In this document: piece by piece, positions 9,345 to 17,522 of the stretch
Layout: every line of letters starts with the position of its first letter
Position numbering within the stretch: position 1 is the stretch's first letter
Program-made: the position numbers and the translations under genes
Source: Thermohalobaculum sp039027855
GTDB lineage: Bacteria > Pseudomonadota > Alphaproteobacteria > Rhodobacterales > Rhodobacteraceae
Length of the DNA: 64,000 bases
Assembly (NCBI GenBank): GCA_039027855.1
Contig: JBCCJI010000003.1
Span: 145,810 to 209,809, forward strand
Direction: 5' to 3'
The notes under the pieces: generated by a model
The model's database searches: none
What the model was told of the DNA's origin: nothing
Seen by the model: only the letters and a program-made list of their open reading frames with translations

Positions 9345-9815
9345 TTAACTCTGCCGCCAGGGCAGGCCGCTAACCTTCCAGCCATTCACCGATCCGCGAT
9401 GGCCCTCGCCATCGAGGTCCCCCTCGAATCCCTCGCTGACGTTGATGACCCGGGAGAGATTTCCGGCGGCGGGCAGACGCCCGGCCATCGCCTCTCCCGC
9501 CACGGCACGCGCGGCGGTCATCGAGCGCATGCCCGAGCGACAGATGAAGAGAAGGTCGGCCGCCTCGTTGCCATCGGTCTCGAGATGGGCCGAAAGGTCG
9601 TCGATAAAGGCCGGGTTGGGCACGTTGGTCGGGAAAGAGAACAATTCGATCTGCCAGAGCCTGCGGCCGAAGGGCCCCAGATCCGGCACGCCGACAAAGG
9701 CCCATTCAGCCTTGCTGCGCACATCGATCATCCGGACGCTGGCGTCGTTTCGCATCAATTCCGCCGCCTCCGCGGGCGTTACCTCGTCGATGCGTATCTC
9801 GCTCTTCACCGGCAT
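9345..9815 (-). CDS. Rhodanese-like sulfurtransferase domain protein
   Basis: A single-domain rhodanese of 156 residues. The domain begins with the typical EVTPAEAAELM and VRMIDVRSKAEW, and the active-site loop carries the catalytic Cys in FICRSGMRS. Rhodaneses carry sulfur as a persulfide on this Cys. The start at 9815 has a good ribosome site (AGAGGGAACGC). It is transcribed in the same direction as dnaA, 102 bases upstream of it, and 400 bases downstream of rpsT. The loop between beta strands is longer than in GlpE. The sulfur acceptor is unknown. Confidence 0.88.
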   Translation of the reverse strand: MPVKSEIRIDEVTPAEAAELMRNDASVRMIDVRSKAEWAFVGVPDLGPFGRRLWQIELFSFPTNVPNPAFIDDLSAHLETDGNEAADLLFICRSGMRSMTAARAVAGEAMAGRLPAAGNLSRVINVSEGFEGDLDGEGHRGSVNGWKVSGLPWRQS

Positions 9816-9961
9816 GCGTTCCCTCTTCTTCCTTCGGGAGCCCTGACTAGGCCGGTGACGGGATTCGCTCTAGAAGAAAATCACGGAAAACTTCGTAAAA
9901 AATCCGTTGCCGAACGGGTGTATCTAGGGGTGACGACACAGTCGTTGCGATTCGCTATAGT

Positions 9962-9970
9962 TGTGGATTA
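9962..9970 (-). promoter_or_regulatory. DnaA-box-like nonamer
   Basis: On the minus strand the bases read TAATCCACA, one mismatch from the consensus TTATCCACA. It stands about 150 bases upstream of the rhodanese gene and 720 bases upstream of dnaA. A lone box would fit dnaA autoregulation better than an origin. A single 8/9 match can occur by chance. Confidence 0.3.
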
Positions 9971-10117
9971 CTTACATAGTATTTCAGCAACACGTGAGGC
10001 GCTGCCACGCTGACCTGATGCAAGTTGCGGGAGACTATTGCGCTACAGGCTGGATCAGCAACGGGTACGTTTCGCGAACACGTCGTTTTTATGTCTAAGG
10101 TATGAAACGCAACAAGA

Positions 10118-10148
10118 AAGGGCGCCGCGAAGCTCTCGCAGCACCCTT
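10118..10148 (-). terminator. Intrinsic terminator of rpsT
   Basis: Downstream of the rpsT stop, on the minus strand, a 13-bp stem (AAGGGTGCTGCGA pairing with TCGCGGCGCCCTT, two G-U pairs) encloses a 5-base loop and is followed by TCTTGTT. This is the clearest Rho-independent terminator on this strand in the window. Confidence 0.7.
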
Positions 10149-10215
10149 CGATAAACGTCGACATCGGTCATTCCCGTCGCCGCCCTCACAGGCGGTCGAC
10201 AGCCTGCCTGCGCGC

Positions 10216-10479
10216 TCAGCCGAGTTTGGCGATGCGCTGATGCAGCCGCGAAATCTTACGGCTCGCGGTGTTGCGGTGCATGATGCCCTTGGATGCGCCG
10301 CGCATGATCTCGGGCTGAGCCGCCTGCAGCGCGTCGAGCGCCTGCTTCTGGTCGCCGGCGACAATCGCTTCTTCCACCTTGCGGATGAAGCTGCGCACGC
10401 GCGAGCGGCGCATGGTGTTTACCTGGGTGCGCTTTTCGATCTGGCGAACGCGCTTGCGGGCCTGAGGCGAATTGGCCAT
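10216..10479 (-). CDS. rpsT: 30S ribosomal protein S20
   Basis: S20 binds 16S rRNA early in 30S assembly. The 87-residue product starts MANSPQARKRVRQIEKR, is Arg/Lys/Ala-rich throughout and has the family's pair of long helices with the motif ASKGIMHRNTASRKISRL near the C-terminus. Length and start match S20 proteins exactly. It is preceded by a 125-base gap after the enoyl-CoA hydratase and followed by a strong terminator. Its location beside dnaA is a common arrangement in Alphaproteobacteria. Confidence 0.97.
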   Translation of the reverse strand: MANSPQARKRVRQIEKRTQVNTMRRSRVRSFIRKVEEAIVAGDQKQALDALQAAQPEIMRGASKGIMHRNTASRKISRLHQRIAKLG

Positions 10480-10604
10480 GTCCGAAACATCCCGTTTGTG
10501 ACGTGAGGCGTGGGCGATAGCCGATCATGCCCGGCCGGTCAACGCCTCGCACCACCGCCGCCTTGCGGAACAAGGCCCGGTGCGCGGCCCGCTGTGTTGC
10601 AGGC

Positions 10605-11381
10605 TCACTTGCCGCGGAACTTCGGCGTCCGTTTCTCGGCAAAAGCGTCCATGCCTTCGATCCGGTCCTCGGTCGCGAACAGGGCATGGAAAAGGCGGCG
10701 TTCAAAGCGCACGCCCTCGCTGAGCGTCGTCTCGTAGGAGCGGTTGACCGCTTCCTTGGTGGCCATCACGGCGAGCGGCGCCTTGTCGGCGATCTTCTGG
10801 GCAATGGCGATGGCCTCGTCGACCAGGTTCTCGGCCGGGAACAGGCGGCTGACGAGGCCCGAGCGCTCGGCCTCCTCGGCATCCATGAAGCGGCCGGTCA
10901 GGTTCATGTCCATCGCCTTGGACTTGCCGACAAAGCGGGTGAGCCGCTGCGAGCCGCCGGCTCCGGGCATGACGCCCAAGTTGATCTCGGGCTGGCCAAA
11001 CTTGGCGTTGTCGGCGGCCACGATGAAATCGCACATCATCGCCAGCTCGCAGCCCCCGCCGAGGGCATAGCCGCCGACCGCTGCGATGACGGGCTTGCGC
11101 ACGCGCGTCACCGTCTCCCACTCGGCCGTGATGAAGTCATCGCGATAGACGTCGACGAAGGTTTTCGGCCGCATCTCCTTGATGTCGGCACCGGCGGCAA
11201 AGGCCTTCTCATTGCCGGTGATCACGATGGCGCCGATGTTCTCGTCAGCATCGGCCTTCTCCAGCGCCGTGCCCAGCTCGCGCATCAGCGCGGCGTTCAG
11301 CGCGTTCATCGCTTCGGGGCGATCGAGGCGGATCAGCACGACATGCTCGCGCTTCTCGACGATGATGTTCTCGTAGGCCAT
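10605..11381 (-). CDS. Enoyl-CoA hydratase
   Basis: A 258-residue crotonase-fold enzyme that adds water across the double bond of trans-2-enoyl-CoA in fatty-acid or amino-acid degradation. The oxyanion-hole segments are AFAAGADIKEM and GYALGGGCELAMMCD. Both catalytic glutamates are present, the first in GGCELA and the second in QPEINLGVMPGAGGSQRL, so it is a true hydratase rather than an isomerase-only member. Length is standard. It lies downstream of mutM on the same strand, a frequent order in Rhodobacterales (mutM, hydratase, rpsT, dnaA). Confidence 0.93.
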   Translation of the reverse strand: MAYENIIVEKREHVVLIRLDRPEAMNALNAALMRELGTALEKADADENIGAIVITGNEKAFAAGADIKEMRPKTFVDVYRDDFITAEWETVTRVRKPVIAAVGGYALGGGCELAMMCDFIVAADNAKFGQPEINLGVMPGAGGSQRLTRFVGKSKAMDMNLTGRFMDAEEAERSGLVSRLFPAENLVDEAIAIAQKIADKAPLAVMATKEAVNRSYETTLSEGVRFERRLFHALFATEDRIEGMDAFAEKRTPKFRGK

Positions 11382-11540
11382 GACCGCTCCCGGGGCTCGG
11401 TTGTCGGAACCGCGGCTGTGTAGCGGCGGGCCATGGGCCGATCAAGCGCGGGGCGCCGGTTCCGAAATGCCTTCCCACAGGCTGAAGGCCCACAGGCTGG
11501 AGGCGAAGGGTCAGGTACCCGCCCGAGCGGACCGGGCCTC

Positions 11541-12566
11541 TCAGCGCTGGCAGCGCGAGCAATAGAAGGTCGAGCGGCCCGATTGCACGATGCGCAGGAT
11601 CTTGCCGGAGCAGTTCGCTGAGCGGCAGGGCTCACCTTCGCGGCCATAGGCGCGAAAGGCGTGCTGGAAATAGCCGAGCTCACCGTCGGCATGGCGATAA
11701 TCGCGGAGCGTCGAGCCGCCGGCGGCGATGGCTTCCTGCAGCGTGTCGCGGATCTCGACGGCCAGCCGCTCGATCCGGGCGCGGCCGATGGTGCCCGCGA
11801 TGCGCCGGGGGTGGATGCCCGCCCGGTGCAGTGCTTCGCAGACATAAATGTTGCCAAGACCCGCCACCATGCGCTGATCGAGCAGCGCGGCCTTGATCGG
11901 CGTCGCCTTGCCCGCCAGCCGCTCGGCCAGCACCGCGCCCGAGAACGCGTTCGAGAGCGGTTCCGGGCCGAGCCGGGCGAACCAGGGATGCGCCGCGATA
12001 TCCGCGGTCGGCCACAGATCCATCGCCCCGAACCGCCGGGCGTCATTATAGACCAGCCGCTGGGCGCGGTCGGTCTCGGCAATCACGTGGTCATGGGGGC
12101 CGTGCCCCGCATCGCCGGCGGCCACATGGATGAACCCGCCGAGCATCTCCAGCGGCGCATCGCCTTCGGCTCTCGCCGTGTCCCCGAGGTTAGCCCCGTC
12201 GTCAGCACCGGCAGGGCTCTCGGCACTGCTCTCCGTGTGCTTATCAGCACCGTTGCAGACGCACTCCGCTCCGGCGGCGTCGTTCTCGACCTCGGTCGCG
12301 GGGCCGACCAGCACCCGGCCGGTCATGCCAAGGTGGATGATCCAGGTCTCGGCCGGCGCGGCATCGGCGGGGTCGAGGGCCACCAGGATGTATTTCGAGC
12401 GGCGGTCGAGACGGGCAACGCGCCGGCCCGTCAGGCGCTCGGCAAATCGTTCGGGCAGGGGCCAGCGCAGATCGGCGCGGCGTTGGACGACACGGCGCAA
12501 CACCGCCCCCTCCAGCACAGGGGCGAGGCCCCGTTTCACCGTTTCGACCTCGGGCAGTTCCGGCAT
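11541..12566 (-). CDS. mutM: Formamidopyrimidine-DNA glycosylase with a loop insertion
   Basis: MutM removes 8-oxoguanine and formamidopyrimidines and cleaves the abasic site. The mature N-terminus MPELPEVET supplies the catalytic Pro2 and Glu3; Lys in RRSKYILV is the conserved catalytic Lys. The C-terminal zinc finger has four cysteines (CRSANC and CSRC). The product has 341 residues, about 55-60 more than usual: an acidic Ala/Gly/Glu-rich insertion with two Cys occupies about residues 90-150, between MTGRVLVG and the HDHVI strand of the N-terminal domain. The start at 12566 is fixed by the required MPELPEVE end. Confidence 0.95.
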   Translation of the reverse strand: MPELPEVETVKRGLAPVLEGAVLRRVVQRRADLRWPLPERFAERLTGRRVARLDRRSKYILVALDPADAAPAETWIIHLGMTGRVLVGPATEVENDAAGAECVCNGADKHTESSAESPAGADDGANLGDTARAEGDAPLEMLGGFIHVAAGDAGHGPHDHVIAETDRAQRLVYNDARRFGAMDLWPTADIAAHPWFARLGPEPLSNAFSGAVLAERLAGKATPIKAALLDQRMVAGLGNIYVCEALHRAGIHPRRIAGTIGRARIERLAVEIRDTLQEAIAAGGSTLRDYRHADGELGYFQHAFRAYGREGEPCRSANCSGKILRIVQSGRSTFYCSRCQR

Positions 12567-12817
12567 CGTGCTGGCGCACCCTGTCTGCTTTGCCGCCCCG
12601 CGGGCCGCATCCTTCAAGACCGTGCGGCCCGTTTATTTCGTCCGCTCACGCCCGGCGTGAAACCTGTGACATCGCCGTGAGAGCGACGCAACACGGCCAG
12701 CAGCCGCAGGATCGAAGCTTACCTATGCGTCACACCGGCGCCGCGATCGGCGACCGAGGAGAGACGCAGGATAGAACGCCCCAGCACAGGGCTGCCAACG
12801 CCAGGAAGGAATGCACC

Positions 12818-13321
12818 ATGGCCGAGACCACGATGACCCGCCCGACCGCCGCCATCATGCCTGAGATCAGCATCAACACCGTGCTGAGCGTGATCGTCGC
12901 CGGCGCCCTCGCCACCGCGGCCTTCGATCTGGTCGGCCAGGTGATTTCGCCCTTCACCGGCAATTCGGCGCTGGCGCCGGTCGGGCTGGCACAGGGCACC
13001 TGGAACACGGTGTTCGGCGACGCAACCAAGGCCCATGGCTACATGCTGCACCTGATCGCGGGGCTGATCGCCTACCCCGCCGGCTGGCTGTTCTTCTGGG
13101 AGCCGGTGCAGCGCCGTGTGATGCCGGGCCTGCATTGGACCCTGTCCTCGGCGATCTACGGCGCCGTGCTCTGGGTCTTCGCGCTTTACGTCATGGCGCA
13201 TCTGGTGGTGGGGATGCCCGCCTTCCTGAACTTCTCCAACATCACCTGGGTGGCGCTGGTCGGCCATGTCGTCTTTGGGGTGGTCGCGGCTGCGGGCCTC
13301 CGCCTGCGCGTCTCGCTCTGA
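12818..13321 (+). CDS. Four-helix membrane protein, 167 aa
   Basis: An integral membrane protein with about four hydrophobic segments at roughly residues 20-40, 67-88, 100-125 and 138-160. Small polar loops carry the motif DATKAHGYMLHLI and a buried-looking His/Trp pattern. The family name is not certain; it resembles uncharacterised proteins annotated only as membrane proteins in Rhodobacterales. The ATG at 12818 follows AGGAAGGAATGCACC. It is transcribed away from mutM and toward the Rrf2 regulator gene. No function can be assigned. Confidence 0.75.
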   Translation: MAETTMTRPTAAIMPEISINTVLSVIVAGALATAAFDLVGQVISPFTGNSALAPVGLAQGTWNTVFGDATKAHGYMLHLIAGLIAYPAGWLFFWEPVQRRVMPGLHWTLSSAIYGAVLWVFALYVMAHLVVGMPAFLNFSNITWVALVGHVVFGVVAAAGLRLRVSL

Positions 13322-13451
13322 CCCCGCCTCGCCTAACGCCGGTCTAAAGCCCGGGTCGGGTGCCCAACACGCGCAAAATGATCCCCGCGCCACGATACCG
13401 GCTCGACGAGACAGAGGGAGGCAGGGTGGAAACCCTGTCTCTCAACCGTTT

Positions 13452-13904
13452 TCAGATGTTGTAATCGGTGGTGGGCTTGATGCCGAGCGGCACGCCCTCC
13501 TCGCGGGCGCGGCGGCAGAGATCCTCGATCGTGATCGCGTCCAGCCGGTCCAGCAGCGCGTCGCGCGTCTCGGTCCAGAGCGGTTGGATGATCCGCTCGC
13601 CCAGCGCCGAGCCCGAGAGCGGTTCCGCATCCTGCTCTGCATCCAGCTGCTCCACCACGCGGACGATATCGCCGACCGTGATGCGCCGCCGCTCCCGCGC
13701 CAGCGTATAGCCGCCTTTCGGGCCCCGCACACCCTTGAGGATGCCGTGGTGCACGAAGGACTGCATCACGTGTTCCAGATATCGGTTCGGGATCCCCTGC
13801 CTGCGCGTGATGTCCTTGGACTGCACCGGATCGGGCCGCGCGTTATAGGCGACGTCGAGCACCGCCTCGAGCGCCAGCATGGTTTTGCGCGATAGCCTCA
13901 GCAT
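13452..13904 (-). CDS. Rrf2-family transcriptional regulator
   Basis: A 150-residue winged-helix regulator. The N-terminal domain has the family pattern with DITRRQGIPNRYLEHVM (recognition helix region) and the wing GVRGPKGGYTLARERRRITVGDIV. The three cysteines that bind an iron-sulfur cluster in IscR or NsrR are missing; only one Cys is present near the C-terminus (EDLCRR). It therefore more likely senses something else, as CymR-like members in sulfur metabolism do. The start at 13904 has an AAGGAAAG ribosome site. A TATAAT sequence lies upstream, around the dut stop. Confidence 0.9.
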   Translation of the reverse strand: MLRLSRKTMLALEAVLDVAYNARPDPVQSKDITRRQGIPNRYLEHVMQSFVHHGILKGVRGPKGGYTLARERRRITVGDIVRVVEQLDAEQDAEPLSGSALGERIIQPLWTETRDALLDRLDAITIEDLCRRAREEGVPLGIKPTTDYNI

Positions 13905-13996
13905 TCGTCTTTCCTTCCCGGCCTCTCACGGCCGGTGTCGTCCGTCTCGTCGTGTGTGACGCCTGGGAAGGTGCCTCCATCCCGTTGCAAATGAAC

Positions 13997-14023
13997 ATTA
14001 TAATCACTGGCCGGTGGATCCAA
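13997..14023 (-). promoter_or_regulatory. Candidate promoter for the Rrf2 regulator
   Basis: On the minus strand TTGGAT is followed after 15 bases by a perfect TATAAT (14002-13997). Such a sequence is rare in this GC-rich DNA and lies about 95 bases before the start codon. The short spacer lowers confidence. Confidence 0.4.
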
Positions 14024-14474
14024 ACCCACCAGACCCCCGTTTTGTCTCATCAAGGTGCGCGACCGGGGTCAGTGTGACGGCGGTGACGGGCGCCACCACC
14101 AGCTGTGCGATCCGTTCGCCATGGGCGATCCGGTAGGTCTCGGGCCCCAGATTGACGAGCAGAACGCCGATTTCGCCCCGATAATCGGCATCGATCGTGC
14201 CAGGCGCATTCAGCACGGTGACCCCATGGCGCGCGGCAAGGCCCGAGCGTGGCCTGACCTGCCCCTCGAACCCCTCTGGGATGGCCATGGCAAGACCGGT
14301 GGGCACGGTGACCCGCCCAAGCGGGGGCAGGGCCAGCCCCTCCTCCCGGTCGGCGGGCGCGAGGCAGGCCCTGAGGTCCAGCCCCGCCGCCCCCGCCGTC
14401 GCCTGCACCGGCAGATCCAGGGCCGGATCATGCCCCGCGAGGCGCATGAGCGGGATGGTGATCGGCGCCGCCAT
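14004..14474 (-). CDS. dut: Deoxyuridine 5'-triphosphate nucleotidohydrolase
   Basis: dUTPase hydrolyses dUTP to dUMP, keeping uracil out of DNA and feeding dTMP synthesis. The 156-residue product has the trimeric dUTPase motifs in order: AGLDLRA (motif 1), RPRSGLAARHG (motif 2), NAPGTIDADYRGE (motif 3, with the catalytic Asp and Tyr), HGERIAQLVV (motif 4) and GSGGFGSTG (motif 5). The ATG at 14474 overlaps the end of coaBC, the usual partner of dut, so the two are translated together. Confidence 0.97.
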   Translation of the reverse strand: MAAPITIPLMRLAGHDPALDLPVQATAGAAGLDLRACLAPADREEGLALPPLGRVTVPTGLAMAIPEGFEGQVRPRSGLAARHGVTVLNAPGTIDADYRGEIGVLLVNLGPETYRIAHGERIAQLVVAPVTAVTLTPVAHLDETKRGSGGFGSTGQ

Positions 14475-14476
14475 GC

Positions 14477-15718
14477 TCACGCCCCCTTGCGCTGGGTGCT
14501 GCCATGGACCAGCCGCTCGGCGATGCGCTCGGCCAGGCGCGCGGCCACCGCACCCTTGGGAGCGCGGGGCCAGTCTTCGGCGCCGGCCTCGGTGATCAGG
14601 GTGACGGCATTCTCGCTGCCCCCCATGATGCCGGTGCCGGGCGAGACGTCGTTGGCGACGATCCAATCGCATCCCTTGCGTGCCCGCTTGGCGGTGGCAT
14701 GGGCCAGCACGTCATCGGTCTCGGCGGCGAAGCCCACCACCAGCCCCGGCCTGCGCCCCGCCGGCAGGGCCGAGAGTGTGCGCAGGATATCCGGGTTCTC
14801 GGTCAGTTTCAGGCTGGCAGGCCCTCGCCCGCGCGCGTCCTTCTTCATCTTGCTGCGCGCCTCGCTCTCGGCCCGCCAATCGGCGACGGCCGCGGCGCAG
14901 ACGGCGGCCTCGGCCGGCAGGCTCGCCTCCACCGCGGCGAGCATCTCGCGCGCGGTCTCGACGCGGTGGATCTCCACCCCCCAGGGGTCGGGCGCGGTCG
15001 CGGGGCCGGTCACGAAGACCACGTCGGCGCCGAGCCCCGTCAGTGCCTCGGCAATCGCGGCCCCCAGTGCGCCGGAGGAGCGGTTGGCGATGTAGCGCAC
15101 CGGATCGATCGGCTCATGCGTCGGGCCCGAGGTCACGATGATCCGCCGGTCCTTGAGAGGCCCGCGCCCGCGCAGCTCAGCCCGGATGGCCTGCAGGATC
15201 TCGGCCGGCTCCGCCATCCGCCCGGGGCCGAACTCCCCACAGGCCATATCGCCGTCATTGGGGCCCACGACCGCGATCTTGTCCTTCTTCAGCTGCGCGA
15301 GGTTCCGCTGCGTGGCCGGGTGCTGCCACATCCGCACATTCATCGCCGGCGCGATCAGCACCGGCGTGTCGGTGGCGAGTAGCAGGGTGGAGGCGAGATC
15401 GTCGGCCATGCCCTGCGCCATCTTGGCCATCAGATCGGCGGTCGCGGGCGCCACCACGACCAGATCGGCGACGCGGCTCAGCTGGATATGGCCCATCTCG
15501 GCCTCGTCGGTCAGGTCCCAGAGATCGGTATAGACCTTGTGCCCGGCGAGCGAGGAGACCGTGAGCGGGGTGACGAATTCATGCGCCGCACGCGTCATCA
15601 CGGCGGTGACGCTGCCGCCGGCCTGGGTGATAAGCCGGATCAGTTCAAGAGATTTGTAGGCGGCGATCCCGCCCGCGATGACGAGGAGTATCCGGCGGCC
15701 GTCCAGCGATCCTGTCAT
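14477..15718 (-). CDS. coaBC: Bifunctional phosphopantothenoylcysteine synthetase/decarboxylase
   Basis: CoaBC makes 4'-phosphopantetheine for coenzyme A in two steps. The N-terminal flavin-binding CoaC domain shows PAMNVRMW and the substrate-clamp motif CGEFGPGRM; the C-terminal CoaB domain starts with GPTHEPIDPVRYIANRSSG and contains the conserved CAAAVADW segment. The product has 413 residues, the normal size. The start at 15718 is set by homology; in-frame upstream codons give an unconserved extension. It is followed by dut and preceded by ubiB on the same strand, separated from ubiB by a hairpin. Confidence 0.96.
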   Translation of the reverse strand: MTGSLDGRRILLVIAGGIAAYKSLELIRLITQAGGSVTAVMTRAAHEFVTPLTVSSLAGHKVYTDLWDLTDEAEMGHIQLSRVADLVVVAPATADLMAKMAQGMADDLASTLLLATDTPVLIAPAMNVRMWQHPATQRNLAQLKKDKIAVVGPNDGDMACGEFGPGRMAEPAEILQAIRAELRGRGPLKDRRIIVTSGPTHEPIDPVRYIANRSSGALGAAIAEALTGLGADVVFVTGPATAPDPWGVEIHRVETAREMLAAVEASLPAEAAVCAAAVADWRAESEARSKMKKDARGRGPASLKLTENPDILRTLSALPAGRRPGLVVGFAAETDDVLAHATAKRARKGCDWIVANDVSPGTGIMGGSENAVTLITEAGAEDWPRAPKGAVAARLAERIAERLVHGSTQRKGA

Positions 15719-15915
15719 GTATTCCCTCGTCGGCGCCACCGTTCGGGCGGCGTTCCATACTTCCCCCGCGAAGTGAGGAAACTCAAGTGTTTGACCGCGC
15801 TCTAATACCTTCGGTCGGGCATGATCGAACCGCGGCGCCGTCTCCGGAACGCGACACCCTGCACCGTGCCGCAGGGCGCGTGGCGGGGCCGGTTGGCCCG
15901 CGAACGGGATGCCGG

Positions 15916-15950
15916 GCCGGCCGGCAGGGTGCGCCATGCTGCCGGCCGGC
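15916..15950 (-). terminator. GC-rich hairpin directly after ubiB
   Basis: Bases 15916-15927 pair perfectly with 15939-15950 around an 11-base loop, immediately beyond the ubiB stop codon. No T-run follows, so it may act as a Rho-assisted terminator or as a 3'-end stabiliser of the ubiE-ubiB message. Confidence 0.5.
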
Positions 15951-17513
15951 TCAGTCGAGGGCGATCAGCGCCGCGAGCGCCACAAGCACGCCGGAGCCGA
16001 AGGCGAAGGCCAGCGCGACACGGCTCGCCGCCGAGGGCCAGCAGCGGATATCGACGGCGACCGGGCCACGCAGCCGCTTCAGCCGCGCTTCCTCGGCCAG
16101 CATTACCAGTTCCTCGGCGACCCCGGGCAGGCGGGGGCCGAGGCGCGACAGGATCACCAGACTGTCTCGGGCATCCACCAGCACCTGGCGCGGGCCCAGC
16201 CGCTCGCGGATCCAGTCACCGACCACCGGCTCGGCCGCCTGCCAGATGTTGCAGCGCGGGTCGAGCGAGCGGGCAACCCCTTCGACCACCAGCATGGTCC
16301 GCTGCAGTAAGATCAGCTCGGTCCGCGTCTCCATGCCAAAGCGTTCAGTCGTCTCCAGCAGATAGGCGAGCAGGCGCGCCATCGAGATGCGGCTCACATC
16401 CTGGCCGAAGATCGGCTCGGCGATGGAGCGAAGGGCGAGGGCGAACTCATCCACGTCGCGGTCGGCCGGCACATAGCCCGCCTCGATATGCACCTCCGCC
16501 ACACGGCGGTAGTTGCGGGTGACGAAGCCATACAGGATCTCGGCGAAATGGCGGCGGGTGATCAGGTCGAGCCGACCCATGATCCCGAAATCCAGCGCGA
16601 TGATCGCCCCGTCATGGTCGAGCCGCAGGTTTCCCTGGTGCATGTCGGCATGGAAGAACCCGTCGCGGAGCGCGTGGTTCAGGAAGGTCTGGATCAGACG
16701 GCCGGCGACCTCGGGCGTATCATGGCCCGCGGCCTCGATGGCGGCACCGCTGAAGGGCAGGGCGTCGACCCATTCCAGCGTCAGCAGCCGCCGGCCCGTC
16801 CCCTCCCAAAACACCACGGGCACGCGAAAGCGCGGATCGTCCGCCGTGTTGTCGCGGAACAGGCTGGCCGAGGCCGCCTCGAGCCTGAGGTCAAGCTCGG
16901 TCAGCACCACGCTTTCGAAGTGATGCACCACATCGCGCGGGCGGAGCCGCTTGGCAAAAGGCGCGATCAGCATCACGGCGTCGGCGATGAAATAGAAGCT
17001 GCCGATATCGCGGCGGAACTGCTGCGCCACCTTGGGGCGGAGGACCTTGACCGCTACCTTCTCGCCCGTCGGCCCCCAGATCGCGGGGTGCACCTGTGCG
17101 ATGGAGGCCGCGGCGACCGCCTCGCCCAGTTCGGTGATCAGATCATCGGCGCCGGCGCCGAGTTCGGCCGCGATGACCGCGCGCGCCTCGGCCAGGCTGA
17201 AGGGCGGCAGGCTGTCCTGCAGCACGCGCAGTTCCTTGACGATCGCATCGCCGACGATATCCGGCCTGGTCGACAGGATCTGGCCGAATTTCACGTAAGC
17301 CGGGCCCATCGCCTGGCATGCCCGCGCCACCGGCGGCAGCGACGGATCGCCCGGGCTGCCGAGCAGGCCGAACACCCGCCCCACCGCCCGGATCGCGATG
17401 GCGGCGGCGCGCGGCAGTGCCAGCGACGCCAGGATGACGGCGAGCGCGCCGGTGCGCTCGAACGTGGCGGCCGTGCGCAACAGCCGCCAGAGATGCCAGG
17501 GGGCGCGGAGCAT
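15951..17513 (-). CDS. ubiB: Ubiquinone biosynthesis protein UbiB (ABC1/ADCK kinase-like ATPase)
   Basis: UbiB is an atypical kinase-like ATPase required for ubiquinone production, probably moving lipid intermediates. The 520-residue product has the family KxGQ motif in YVKFGQILSTRPD, the Ala-rich nucleotide loop ELGEAVAAASIAQVH, the ADMHQGN catalytic loop and the DFG motif in ALDFGIMGRLD. Hydrophobic residues at the C-terminus likely form the membrane anchor. The ATG at 17513 is nine bases downstream of the ubiE stop, so the two genes form an operon. Confidence 0.95.
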   Translation of the reverse strand: MLRAPWHLWRLLRTAATFERTGALAVILASLALPRAAAIAIRAVGRVFGLLGSPGDPSLPPVARACQAMGPAYVKFGQILSTRPDIVGDAIVKELRVLQDSLPPFSLAEARAVIAAELGAGADDLITELGEAVAAASIAQVHPAIWGPTGEKVAVKVLRPKVAQQFRRDIGSFYFIADAVMLIAPFAKRLRPRDVVHHFESVVLTELDLRLEAASASLFRDNTADDPRFRVPVVFWEGTGRRLLTLEWVDALPFSGAAIEAAGHDTPEVAGRLIQTFLNHALRDGFFHADMHQGNLRLDHDGAIIALDFGIMGRLDLITRRHFAEILYGFVTRNYRRVAEVHIEAGYVPADRDVDEFALALRSIAEPIFGQDVSRISMARLLAYLLETTERFGMETRTELILLQRTMLVVEGVARSLDPRCNIWQAAEPVVGDWIRERLGPRQVLVDARDSLVILSRLGPRLPGVAEELVMLAEEARLKRLRGPVAVDIRCWPSAASRVALAFAFGSGVLVALAALIALD

Positions 17514-17522
17514 CGGCGTGGC

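Larger units (their letters stand above)
9816..10215. other. Regulatory gap between rpsT and the rhodanese/dnaA genes
   Basis: This 400-base gap has no gene. It holds the rpsT terminator at its right side and an A/T-richer centre (about 9870-9990) that probably contains the promoter for the rhodanese-dnaA transcript and one DnaA-box-like site. I could not identify a cluster of DnaA boxes that would mark oriC. Confidence 0.5.

Noticed and set aside
13905..14003. IscR-type iron-sulfur control of the Rrf2 gene
   Set aside because: The regulator lacks the three cluster cysteines and no isc/suf genes are near.
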